Origin: Flaveria trinervia
Taxonomy: Eukaryota; Streptophyta; Magnoliopsida; Asterales; Asteraceae
Assembly: GCA_025506515.1 (NCBI GenBank)
Contig: CM046452.1
Span: 104,660,551 to 104,724,550 of the forward strand
Reading direction: 5' to 3'
Length of the DNA: 64,000 bases
Positions 37,361 through 48,189 of the stretch are shown here, piece after piece (position 1 is the stretch's first letter; the number at the start of each line of letters is the position of its first letter). The notes under the pieces are model-generated. The model was not told the DNA's origin and made no database searches. It worked only from the letters and a program-made list of their open reading frames with translations. Made by a program: the position numbers and the translations under genes.

Positions 37361-38097
37361 TAACGATAAATTTTATCATGCTTGAATACACACCTAATAA
37401 GGGTATGTTGAGAGGATAGAAAGTACGTTTGGTTACTCCCATAACAAGTTTTAAAAATTTATTTTCTATGTCTAAATAGTAGTTTCTTATTAATAGTTAT
37501 CAATTAATTAAAACCGTAATAATATAATTACTACTATTACTATATTTAAAATACATTGGCATGAACACAGGTACACAAGAATTTTATGCATCCTAGTAGA
37601 AGTCATTTGTGTATGAGTTAGCTAGGGTGCTTGTGGGTGACGAACAGACTTTTAAAAATTATAAAACACGTAAAATCTAATACAACTTTTATAGAAACCC
37701 TTACAAATAAATATGTGAAGATTGGTTTGATTAAACAACTAGCTAAAAGTTATGGAACTAACAGTAGCTAGATCTGAAACATGATTTTTAGATTCAAATT
37801 TATATTTATAATATGCACATTAAATCCAAAGTCTTAACTATTGATCTAAATCCAAGAGAATAATATTCACCTTAAATGATAGACTCATTCTAATACAAGC
37901 AAATACGACAATATGTTTGTCAATATTTGTAAAGATGAAACCATAAAATACTGTCGAATCTTAAAAGCTAATCAAACTGGTTGTCATTTTTAAAAAAGGT
38001 ATAGCTACATCTCTACAACATCCTAGATTGTTTTAATTAAAGATTTACTTAGGTAAATTGAATTGTAAACTCCAAACTATTACTTATTGATCAATAA

Positions 38098-38375
38098 TAA
38101 TTCATACTAATAATTTGACTGGCGACATTAACTTTCTATTGTATTATTAATGACAGACCCAACAACATAGTAATAAAATATTTACATTTTATTTACACTT
38201 TATTTGATCACAATAATGATTAGAACGAAATGAAATAACAGACAAACGAAATTTAATGGAAAATAAATGCAAATCGAGTGTAAATCTATGATCATTATAT
38301 TAATGAGTTGCCATTGGTAGTAAAATTAAGATTTGGGACTGTTACTGGCATATTAAATTAATGATATGAATTATT
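38098..38375. mobile_element. MITE, second member of the 7.3-kb family
   Basis: Left arm TTCATACTAATAATTTGACT and right arm reverse-complemented TTCATATCATTAATTTAATA, continuing GGCGACATTAAC / GCCAGTAACAG and TTATTAATGACAGACC / TACTACCAATGGCAAC. The same arms and nearly the same length (about 278 against 276) as the copy in the WRI4-like intron. No coding. Confidence 0.55.
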
Positions 38376-38818
38376 ATCCCTAATGACAAATAGTTTGGTT
38401 ATTAAAATCTAATTTGCCTATTATTTATTTATTTATTTATATGTAATATGTTGATATCCTTGTTAGAATAATCCAACAGTTAATTAAAAGATTATAAACA
38501 TAATTATCATGCAATTTAGTTAAACAATTAACGATGAGAAAGCAGGTCTATGCATCCTTTATATAAAAAAATTTATAAATAGACTTGATATTTCATTCGT
38601 TACTTCAACAATTAGGAGTCATGAGCGAAAAAAAAGTTTCAACCATGGTAAATTAACGCATATTTCACAAAAGCCTAGCACAATCATAACATATAAATAA
38701 AATAAAAAATCAACCATGGTAAATTAATGCATGAACGTTCAAGTGTTGGTCATTTGATCCTCAAAACTTTAACCCACTTCTTATCGCACATGAGCTTTTC
38801 TTATAATTATGTATTAGG

Positions 38819-39071
38819 GTCAATGAGTCATAGATCAACTGGTTTAAATAAAAACATTCTATAACTTTCTAAAATGGATGTCATAGGTTAGTGTCTCACG
38901 AGGTGCAATATGCTCCAAGCGGACCAAAGGGCATTTGGGTGGTGGGTTTCTCTTGAAATGGTGAGCGAATCGGGTCACCAACGTTGTCTGTGTTCGGCGG
39001 CGTGGGTGGTCTTTCACCAATGAATTTACCTGGATGACCGAGTTTAAAATTTATTCGTTGCCGTTCAAAAA
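38819..39071 (+). mobile_element. tRNA-derived SINE, copy 2, with target duplication
   Basis: Fourteen-base target duplications AATTATGTATTAGG (38805-38818) and AATTATGCATTAGG (39072-39085) with one difference. Inside, TAGATCAACTGG fits the Pol III A box and GGTTAGTGTCTC lies where a B box should be; the tRNA-unrelated body follows and the 3' end is GTTCAAAAAAA. All features of a plant SINE, about 253 bp. Confidence 0.82.
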
Positions 39072-41318
39072 AATTATGCATTAGGATCCATAAAAATAAC
39101 ATCAAATATGTATGATATATGAAACAAACATATGACATATGTCTAAGTTTGGTCATGATTGGCGTAACAAGGTATAGCCGTATTCAAGCAAATAGTTATC
39201 GGTTTAATCAGACAACTGAACAAAATAAACCGTATAAATCAATTTTATTGGTTGAACTAGTTTCGATTAGACATGTTTTTAATCCGAAACGTTTTATATA
39301 TTGTTTAGGGGTTTTTTTTAAGACCGAATAAACCGTTATACGAACCGATAAACATACTCGGTTCTTACAAGGGAAGTGAGCAGAGAGAAAGAAAAAAACA
39401 AAGAGATACAGAGAAAGTTGTTATGTGATTATGACCGGGGCGTCCGCTCTGAATTCTTATTTCAAGTAGTTCCATCAAAATTCTCTCTAAATTAGATCAA
39501 AACAGTTTCTTTATACACCTTTTGAGACACAAGTTGGAATATTAAAAGAATCAATATGTGTAACATGATATTATAAAATAAATAAATGGAAGTCGGGCAA
39601 AAATGGGCATCCAAAAGCGCAAATGTGAAAGCATTAAAAACAGATGTTCCGCTTGTTACCAGTCAAGTCCTTGCGGCTAGATGCTAATTCAATAACTTAT
39701 TACTTGGTCAATTATGCACACCTTGATAATGCATTATGCATGTGTTTGTCTGACTTTATAAAACAAGAATACTTTTAACTACAAATAGTTCCAATCATAA
39801 ACTTATATAAACAATAGTATTTTAGGAAAACGTTGTTTCACTTTGTTAATAATAAATAATATTGTATTAATAAATATAAATAGTTTGTTAATAATAAATA
39901 ATATTGTTTTCATGTTTCAAGTAAAAGCGAACTAAGGGATTGTATGTTATATACTTATATTCACTATAAACAAAAATATATATTTTTTCTAAAAAACACA
40001 AATCATCTCAACAATATTTTAGGATTACACTATGACTCAATAAATAACCTCGTTGACATATGCCATCAATCATCATTAATTTTCAAATTGAACTTTCAAT
40101 TTAAACTTAACCACATGTAATTTTTCATATCAAATTCTTAACTTTCTAAAATTTCAATTTACTCATATACTATAGATAATTTACTACTTTAACGCTTAAT
40201 TTTTTTTATTAATTTGTTTTTTTCTCAACAACTTTCTTTTGTTTTCCGTCTGTGTTTAATTATTTATTTCTAGACGTCCTGTTATAAGTTTTGTTAGAAA
40301 CGAGGTTCTATTCAAAATAGAGTATTTGTTTGGTATCATATATTATATCGATTAAAAGTATCGTGCTATTAAAAGAACAATGAAACCGATGCCAATCGAA
40401 AAACATTGATACCGTATGCTATATATTGTTTTCTATCCATGTTTTAATTTTCGGAATCAAGTTGACACAACTTTTTTATTTACTTAACCACATTAATATC
40501 ATACTTGTATCGAACATAATAAAATGCACAAACACGTCGTAGCACACAAACTTACTGTTTAGTTTAAATTTTAAAGCAAGAATGGATTTAAAAAAGAAAC
40601 AAAACACCACCTCATTAATGCACATTTGACCAATAAAATTCTGCTACCACAGTTTCATTTATCATTCACTCCAAGCTTTCACTTGAATAATTAACAACTA
40701 ATTAAATGCCATTTCACTTTCTAATTCGCATGTAGCATGCACATGGCACGTTAACCACACATAATAACCTATTAACCACACTAAGGCATATTCATAACGT
40801 AAAAAGTAAGCATCTTAGATTTATCACATTTTAGAAACTTAATCCAAAAGTTTACTATAGATCAATAATAAACATAAAAAGGTAACCAGAATAATATTAC
40901 GATCTATAATGCAACACATCTGTGTAATAGTATCAAGTTTCAACAACATCGTAACTGTATGCTGTTCCATATACATTGGAATTAATGTACGACAGTTATT
41001 ATTCCGTTAAAGATGAAAAAACTTGTGTTGTGTCTTGTGTTGTGTCTCTGTGTCATACCTTTTTCAAGTTCTAAGGAAATGCGGCTATCTGTTTGCCAAT
41101 CCCCACATGCCTAATTTTGGAAACTCCATAGAAACAACCAAATTGCACAACCCTACTCTCGTAAACCCTAAATTTTCAATCTTTCTTCTTTCAACCTCAT
41201 AACCCTAAATTGCCCATCAAAATCTTGCAATACAAAGCAGCAAGATTGCTGCTGTATTGTTGATTATTGTTGTTTGTAATCTGTCGACCAATCTTTTGAA
41301 TCGTAATTGTTGTTTGAG

Positions 41319-42548
41319 ATGGATTTGGGGTTGAAGAAGAGGAGTTTGATGAGTGAAGATGATCATGAGCGAAAGAGAAGGAAGCAAGAAGATGGTGTGG
41401 GTGAAATCAGCAAGTATGGCGATGGAATGTCGTGGGTTAGAGGGTGTTTGATCGGTAAAGGGTGTTTTGGGTCTGTGTTTATTGCGAGTTTGAAGAAACC
41501 CAAATCGAGATACAGCTCGTATCCACCAATTATGGCTGTGAAATCGGCTGAGGTCTCTGTTTCGTCTTCGATTCAAAAGGAGAGAGAGGTGTTGAATAAT
41601 ATCCGTGGGTGTCGCAATGTGATCAGATGTTTTGGGGAAGAAATCACCAATGGAGAAAATGGTCAGATGGTCTACAATTTGCTGCTTGAGTATGGTTCTG
41701 GTGGAACCCTAGCTGATCTCATCAAGAAATTTGGTCGCAATGGGCTGCCGGAATCCGATGTTAAACGTCATACTAGGTCAATTCTTCGTGGGTTGCGTCA
41801 TATTCATCGTTGTGGGTATGTTCATTGCGATTTGAAACCCGAAAACATCATGCTTGTTTCTACTTCTGTTGGGGATCGATTCACTGCTAAAATTGGGGAT
41901 TTGGGGTTAGCAAAGAGGGCGAAACGGACGAAAAAGGGCAAGTTAATCCCTTATTGCAGAGGCACTCCGATGTACTTTTCGCCCGAAGTTGTGATCGATG
42001 GTGTTCAAGAAGCTCCATCTGATATTTGGGCGATTGGGTGTATTGTGCTCGAGATGTTAACTGCAAATCCACCTTGGGATTCGAAAGCAGACGTGAATGA
42101 TGACGAGATTATGACTCGTATTCGCGAAGTTAACGAGTTCCCTGCGGTTCTTAACACGTTGTCGAGTGAAGCACAGAGTTTCTTGAAGGGTTGTTTCTCG
42201 AGGAAATCGATATACAGATGGACTGCTGAGATGCTGTTAGCTCATCCTTTCCTTGAAGGGATAGATGACGTTGATGAAGATGATGATACTAATAATGTTG
42301 AAGATACAGGTGATGTTTTTGACATAAACGCCATCAGCTCGTTGGTTATGCCTGAAAATGAAGATGATGACACGATCAGTTTGTCATCATTTTCAAATGG
42401 TTTCTATTCGTGGTCAGAAGAAGATGTTGATGTTACTGAACACGATATAGATTCATGTTATTCTGTAGAAGAAGAAACAAATGCCACTGTCCCATTGAAT
42501 GAAGTACACCAATACCCTGTTACTTTCACCATATCTTCAGGCGTCTAG
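41319..42548 (+). CDS. MAPKKK (MEKK-like, MAPKKK17/18/20 type) protein kinase, intronless
   Basis: 409 residues in one exon. A basic N-terminus (RKRRKQ at 18-23) precedes a kinase domain at about 38-312: glycine loop IGKGCFGSV (45-53), lysine K75 in MAVKSAE, LLEYGSGGTLADLI, catalytic loop HCDLKPEN (169-176), DLG (194-196) in place of the usual DFG, GTPMYFSPE (215-223), DIWAIGC (235-241), and RWTAEMLLAHPFL. The acidic C-terminal tail is rich in D/E and S. AVKSAE, single-exon structure and the RWTA..LL.HPFL end match the plant MAPKKK13-21 group, known for abscisic acid and stress signalling through MKK3. The kinase is probably active since K, D171 and the D of DLG are all present; an extended Lys-rich activation loop (RAKRTKKGK) is unusual. 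Start: the first ATG in frame. Confidence 0.9.
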   Translation: MDLGLKKRSLMSEDDHERKRRKQEDGVGEISKYGDGMSWVRGCLIGKGCFGSVFIASLKKPKSRYSSYPPIMAVKSAEVSVSSSIQKEREVLNNIRGCRNVIRCFGEEITNGENGQMVYNLLLEYGSGGTLADLIKKFGRNGLPESDVKRHTRSILRGLRHIHRCGYVHCDLKPENIMLVSTSVGDRFTAKIGDLGLAKRAKRTKKGKLIPYCRGTPMYFSPEVVIDGVQEAPSDIWAIGCIVLEMLTANPPWDSKADVNDDEIMTRIREVNEFPAVLNTLSSEAQSFLKGCFSRKSIYRWTAEMLLAHPFLEGIDDVDEDDDTNNVEDTGDVFDINAISSLVMPENEDDDTISLSSFSNGFYSWSEEDVDVTEHDIDSCYSVEEETNATVPLNEVHQYPVTFTISSGV

Positions 42549-43674
42549 ATAGTTTATAGTATGTTTTATGAGAATTTAAGTTGCATACTTTTGTTATGTA
42601 GTTATGTTTAACTTACAGAGTACACTTGTGAAATCTGATTCATTCTTTGTGTTATCTGCATAATGCATGTTGAAATAGGTATGTTTTCTTTTGTTGGTAC
42701 CTGGATTTTGGTATGATAATTTACAAATTTGGTATGTTTTTATAGGTTGTATGTTTCCTTAACATACCCCTTTGTCTCTATCTTTTTTTCACATAATCCG
42801 TCTATTAGTTTGGTTTGCATTACATTTACATTAAATGTATGTTTTGTCTTGGTTTCGAGTTATATGTCTCGTTGGAATCGTATGTTGCGTATTTGATTGA
42901 TTGTATTTTGGGTAATGTTGACATGAATTGTTCATAAAAGGGTTTATTTTTATGTTAGTTTGTTGCATGTAAGGTAGGAATGCATGATAACATGTTAAAG
43001 TTGTTTGCAAAATCAGAAGCATGATAATTTGAAACTTAAATTGTGGTTAATAGCTGCTGGTTCCCCTTCATGAAGAAGATGATGTTATGAATGGATTTTT
43101 AGATTTATTTATTATAGGCATATGATTATATGAGAACTTTTGAAAGGGTGTGGTTTATGTGTGGGCCGTGACAGAGGATGCATGGGCCACAGATTAAGCG
43201 CAAATTTGTTTTGTTATGGGCTGAAATATTGTGGGCCCTTAGTTGTTGCTCCATCTTAACTTCTTTCTAGTTTCTGGTGAAGTAATGATATAAAGTCCAA
43301 ACAAAATCAGTTAATGTTAAGACAAATATTAGTCAAGTCTTTAACTTTTGTTTAAATTCCAAAAATTGAGTTATGTTATTTCGTTTTGAACACAGGCACC
43401 AGTTTTATAGTCGGGCTTAAAGCTAACGTACGTTTTTATGAATTGCATGATTTGTTTTGTAACTTGCGTATCGTATACTGTTAGGATGCTCATTCTAATT
43501 TTAGCAAAGGAAAATGACTATATTGGCATTTTAGGAAAATATTCTAAAGAATTTTTGGATAACTTGTAAAGTGAGATAGATATATAATTAGAAGGCTTTA
43601 CTTTTTACTAATTAATGGCCGGTTTGACGTATTTTGTTTTTAAGCAAGTTCTTAATATACTCATTTGATCTGAC
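42549..43674. other. Kinase 3' region and intergenic sequence
   Basis: Probable 3' untranslated region of the kinase in the first few hundred bases (T-rich with several ATGTTT words), followed by AT-rich spacer up to the hAT element. No further exon recognised. Confidence 0.4.
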
Positions 43675-44794
43675 TATACCCGGCAAAACGGGCGGGTTTG
43701 ATCGGGTAGTGTAACGGGTTAGAATGGGTTCGGGTTAAAACGGGTTCGGGTCAGGATGGGTCAATTTAAAAACGGGTCAGGACGGGTTAGGGTCAGGTTG
43801 GATTCGGGTAAATATATGTTCGGGTCATAATGGGTCAAAAGTCTAAAAATTGAAAACAATACATAAAGTTCAAATAGGTTGCATTCTGGATGGTATTAGT
43901 ATACAATGAGGATTAGGCCCGTCGATTTTATTCGTACCCGATTAACCCACCCGACCCGAGCTCACTCGTACCTGAAGAAACTCGACCCGAACAACCCGAA
44001 AACCGATAAAACTGTTTTTATTCGGGTCGGGTTTCGGATAAACTTTCAAACCTCAAAACCCGAATAAGCCAAACCGATTAACTCAAAACCCGAATAACCC
44101 GATCAACCCATATTAAAATTGATCGAATTGTTTGTTTATCAATTGAAAAGGCATAGCTTCACTCTAAACTAATGGATTAAATTTACAGAATAATGACGAA
44201 GACCACGAACGTCGACGTCAGTTATGGCGATGAAGACGTTGGTGAAGGTCTTGGGTTTCGACAACAAATATGAGTTTTCACGACTAGTAGAGTCTTCTTC
44301 AAAAACCGATCGAATGCCATTGGAGGATAAGTTTACACGTTTTTATAGCGAAAACCTTAATGATTGTGTCATCACAATGATTTGAAACAACTACACCACT
44401 TCGGGTTGAATATTACATTCATATTGAGGATAATTATGAGTTGAATTTTAAGAAAAAACAACATTAAACAATGATTTGTGATGAAAATAAAAAGATAATA
44501 GACGAAGTATTAAATCAAAATTCACTAATGGTGATTTTTGAATGGGATCTAGATATTTGATAGGATGAATGAACATGTTGCGAAAGGTTCAAAGCCAAAC
44601 GTAATAGTGACCCATCATGACCCGTTGAGGGTATTTAGCATCGCCCATTTTAACCCGTTTCTTTTCTCCTCAGCTTTTAAATTACCCATCCTAACCCCTT
44701 TAAAAATAATAACTAACGCATCTTAACCCATACCTTTATAATTAAAACCCAAATCAACCCATTGAAAGCAAACGAGCTAGTATTGCCAGGTCTA
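43675..44794. mobile_element. Non-autonomous hAT element, 1,120 bp
   Basis: Perfect 8-base target duplication GATCTGAC at 43667-43674 and 44795-44802. Inverted ends: left TATACCCGGCAAAAC, right reverse-complemented TAGACCTGGCAATAC. Left subterminal sequence is packed with ACGGGTTCGGGT / GGGTCAGG repeats and the right part with AACCCATTTT / ACCCGTT. A second dense CCCGA/ACCCG block at about 43915-44110 may be a nested related insertion. No transposase frame; a coding-like ordinary segment at 44150-44350 is unassigned. Confidence 0.85.
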
Positions 44795-45171
44795 GATCTG
44801 ACTATGTGTTGATTCATATGATATGTAGTGATTTGGGATTGAATAAGTTTATTGTTTTCAATAGATTGGTAGGGGAAGCTCTCGTTGAGGTCAAGGCGAG
44901 CTTGTCAATGTTCGACTGGTGTAAATTCATTGTGATGTAGATTAATTGGAATACGATAGGTAAGGTAACATCTAGTCATTAAAAAAACTAATCCCAAGTA
45001 GTACTACTGCACCACCCATCTTGGCACACCTACTTGCTAACTACCCACTAAACTAACCAACTTGCAGACCCAATTGCTCCATGATCCGTTCTTTAACCCA
45101 CTTTGAAATTTCCAATGACCCGACTTTATCAACAGATTTAACCCATCAAGATTATAAACTTGAGCACAACG

Positions 45172-45280
45172 ATTCCCTCATAAACTTGAGCACTCATTTG
45201 TAAAAAAACGAGTATTAATAAATATGAACCTAAAAAGGTTAAATTCCCTCATGAACTTGAGCACTCATTTGTAAAGCAAG
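45172..45280. repeat. Local direct duplication, about 71-base spacing
   Basis: ATTCCCTCATAAACTTGAGC followed by ACTCATTTGTAAA occurs at 45172 and, with one substitution, at 45243. It lies about 270 bases upstream of the small ORF at 45548. Confidence 0.8.
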
Positions 45281-45547
45281 CAGACTCCTTTTTGTTCAGT
45301 TTATCTGTTATATATATGTAGCAGCAAAGCATGATCACAAAACAAGTATAATTCTCTTTCTTTTTATGCATCAACCAATTTTTATATGTAAAAAAAAGAT
45401 TCTGTATTGGCTGTTCTGTTATAGGCAAAACAGTAAAGTAAAAGCTTCAGAATGAAGTTTATAATACAGTTGCTTTTACATGTGCTTCTTAAGCCCTTTG
45501 AGTTGTGCAACTATTCAAGATAAGAATCTTAATTAGCTCTAGTGAAG

Positions 45548-45964
45548 ATGAGATCAAAGATAATGGTATATCTTTTCTTCATCTTTTTATCTAATCGGGT
45601 CTTTCATGTTGTGCAATTTATACTAGTCTTTCCTACTCAAATAGTCCAACCCTTGAACAAGAACATAATGGTAAGTATTTATCCATCCACACATGTTTAC
45701 ATCTGTGGTTACATACTGATATTATATAAATCATATACAGGGGTGGAGACAATGAAGAGCTTAAATAGCAACAAACATGAGGTACAACATGGGAGTAAAG
45801 ATATATTAATACAAGGACAGAAAGCACGCCGAGGAGGCGCACATGGTGGTGGTGCAAATATGGATCGAGGTCATCATGTTAGGCGTAGCATGGTGCATTC
45901 AAAGCTTACAATGTCATTTATTGTCACTTTCGGGTCGTTTATCCTTCTCCTTTTGGCCTTCTAA
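45548..45964 (+). CDS. Small hypothetical protein with two hydrophobic ends
   Basis: Open frame of 138 residues from ATG at 45548. A hydrophobic N-terminus (MVYLFFIFLSNRVFHVVQFI) could be a signal peptide or anchor; a polar middle has a basic, glycine-rich stretch (KARRGGAHGGGAN, GHHVRRS); the end is strongly hydrophobic (MSFIVTFGSFILLLLAF), as in tail-anchored or GPI-signal proteins. The middle segment IMVSIYPSTHVYIC may be an intron: a GTAAGT donor at 45671 and an AG at 45747-45748 remove 78 bases and keep the frame, whereas the better-looking CAG at 45738-45740 would shift it. The design resembles short plant secreted proteins of unknown function. I do not recognise a named family. Confidence 0.5.
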   Translation: MRSKIMVYLFFIFLSNRVFHVVQFILVFPTQIVQPLNKNIMVSIYPSTHVYICGYILILYKSYTGVETMKSLNSNKHEVQHGSKDILIQGQKARRGGAHGGGANMDRGHHVRRSMVHSKLTMSFIVTFGSFILLLLAF

Positions 45965-46669
45965 GACCATAATTTCATATTGTCATTCAACAAGGGTTGT
46001 TTTTAACATTGACTGTCATGATCTCGGCTCTACCGAACACTTATGTGTGAACCAATCTGGTGTGGATATAATTCAAGTACATAAATCAAAGATCTTTTTT
46101 TTGGGAGTGTAGGCAAATGGGATGAGAAATTGATGTAAATCTTATTTTGGGGTTTTGAAAGGTTTGTGAATTTGAGCTTGTTTATTTATGTGCTAACTTG
46201 TTTATTCATGCTTGAACCAAAACTCACTTGTAAAAGTAAGTAGGCTTCATGTCCCTATTTATGATTAGTATGTTGAATTTCAGGCTCAACAAAATTTCAT
46301 GAATATATGGTTGATAGTTAATGTTATTTCTATCCTTTTCTTATGTGACCATCTTTTTCTATACATGTTATTGATAGTTAATAACTACCAACTAAAATTT
46401 CATGGTTGATATTCACTTATCCATCTATTTTTGCATCTTTTTAGTCCTCTAAGATTACAATTTCAGATTCTTTTCCTCAACAAGGTTTGTTTGTAACTCT
46501 AAATGTGATGATCAAATATATATTTTACAATATATAAGACCATACTTAATTACTTACATTGATATAAAAGAAATAAACCGAAAAGCTGATGAAAAACTGT
46601 TACAGCCTCCATTGGCATACACCAATACGCGTGGAAAGTTTTATGAATAGTGAGTAATAGAAAACCATA

Positions 46670-48189
46670 TTAGATATCATATAAAAACGTGCTGAAAAGT
46701 TTCATGTGTTCAACCTGCAGCGAAATGGCAATCGACAAGCTCCCATCGTTAATCGGGCTTGGTAACACGAAACTCAACCCCTCATACGCTATCCCACCCG
46801 GGCCCATGAATATGGGTCGGCCCCACCCAAAGTCGGCATCATGAATCGGGAGCCTAGCCCAGCTCGTTATTCCAAGGTTCGGGCACTTAAACGTGTGAGC
46901 CCCACGAACCAAGGCCTTTAGATCAGGCTGCAGTTCTAAGTAATCTAGTGCGGATCTTAGATAATCATTGTCCATCCTCGCCAACGCATCATGGATTTTA
47001 CCCGCGGCATACCAGGTAGGCTTTGATTGTAAGTCACCGGCTACTGCTATCGGGGTGGTAGTGAAAATTACATTCCCGAAGTAGCCAGGTGGCAGTGACG
47101 GGCGTAGGCGGGCACGCCCGTCAGTTGCAATATATAGCTTCGTGTCCTGATCATCAGCAAGGCCACGCGCTTTACACACGCACCTCCAGACATGACCCGA
47201 TAGCATCTCATATGAGCTATAGTTGATTGTGTTGCCATCTTCTTTCGATTTGGCTTTAAGCGCATTGAGTTGGTCTCGAGTTAACTTGAAAATGGAGACC
47301 GCGGTCTCAGGTTCTTGTTGGTCGTTTGTGGTTTTGGGTGCGGCTTTCAGGGGAGGGGCGGGTTGGTACTCGATGTGGTTAAAGGCCGGCTGGGGTGGGT
47401 CGCGGGCTCGGAGAAGGGTTCGGTCAATGAAGGGTGGGATGGTGAGGTCAAGACCACGAGCCATATCGGACCAAGTGTTGATGAAGTGCAACCCAGATGC
47501 CCCATCTGCAGCATGGTGCTGCATCCCAACTCCTAGTGAGACCCCACCGCATTTAAAGTAAGTGACCTGCATGATGGATGATGATATGACAACATAACTA
47601 AACCAATTTCAAACGAATGATTTTATCAAATCATAAATTCCAATTTGTCACATTCAAATTGAAAGTAATACACAACAATTTCAAATGCGAAAATTACCAA
47701 AATAACCCCAAAAATCAAAGTGAACATGACTTGTGAAATTAGCTAAAGTATCAATATGTCACGATCAGTCAATCGATCATACCTGCAAAACAAGCAGCGG
47801 ATACGATTCGATTCCTTTCGAATAGTCAACGGCCGGAATGAGTCGCCGGAGTTCCAACGTGGGCGCAAAGTCACCGTAATCATCGACCACACCGTCGGAC
47901 TCCGCCTCAACGAACAACACCCCTTGTCCCCTACAGTCGATCTCAATCCGACCATCTTCATCCCTCTTCAACCGCCCCCCATCGGGTAAAACGGCACCAA
48001 CACCTTACTCAACGCCTCCTTCATCACCTTCGGATCGAAGAAGTTGGGGTCTCCATTAGGCCTGTAGAAATACACACTCGGTGTGTGGAAATTCGGCACC
48101 ACGAGGTCCAAATTCGAGTTCCATAAGTTCACCATCGGCGTCTCCTCCGCCGGCCGTACCATCGTCGATTCTCTCACCTCGATCTTCAT
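46670..48189 (-). CDS. HCT: Hydroxycinnamoyl-CoA shikimate/quinate hydroxycinnamoyltransferase (2 exons, frameshifted as given)
   Basis: Exon 1 48189-47783, exon 2 47566-46670. BAHD acyltransferase that moves p-coumaroyl or caffeoyl groups from CoA to shikimate or quinate, feeding lignin and chlorogenic acid. Sequence: MKIEVRESTMVRPAEETP start, NFHTPSVYFYRP, LKRDEDGRIEIDC, DFAPTLELRRLIPAVDYS, catalytic HHAADG (about 153-158), IATDGRARLRPSLPPGYFGN, ARMDNDYLRSALDYLE, and the structural DFGWG (about 381-385), ending FSTFLYDI. Near-identical in wording to artichoke HCT, about 434 residues. As given, exon 1 has a frameshift: after FYPMGG a G run (minus strand, six G at about 47976-47981) is one base short of the frame that continues RLKRDEDG, producing an early stop. 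Exon 1 is 407 bases, one less than the phase requires. Most likely a homopolymer error; a true null allele is possible. Confidence 0.93.

Larger units (their letters stand above)
37361..41318. other. Gene-free stretch before the kinase
   Basis: Holds the MITE at about 38098-38375 and the SINE at 38819-39071; otherwise AT-rich without supported exons. A short duplicated stretch TTTGTTAATAATAAATAATATTGT recurs at 39843 and 39891 with 48-base spacing. The last 200 bases before 41319 contain CT-rich and AACCCTAA-type words common in plant 5' regions and probably include the kinase promoter. Confidence 0.4.

Noticed and set aside
43680..43830. Runs of GGGTT(C)GGGT suggesting interstitial telomere repeats
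   Set aside because: The units are irregular (GGGTTCGGGT, GGGTCAGG), not TTTAGGG, and lie inside a hAT element with its own ends and target duplication.
46670..48189. HCT as a decayed pseudogene
   Set aside because: Only one defect, in a homopolymer, and all catalytic and structural motifs are intact; kept as a coding gene with a flagged frameshift.
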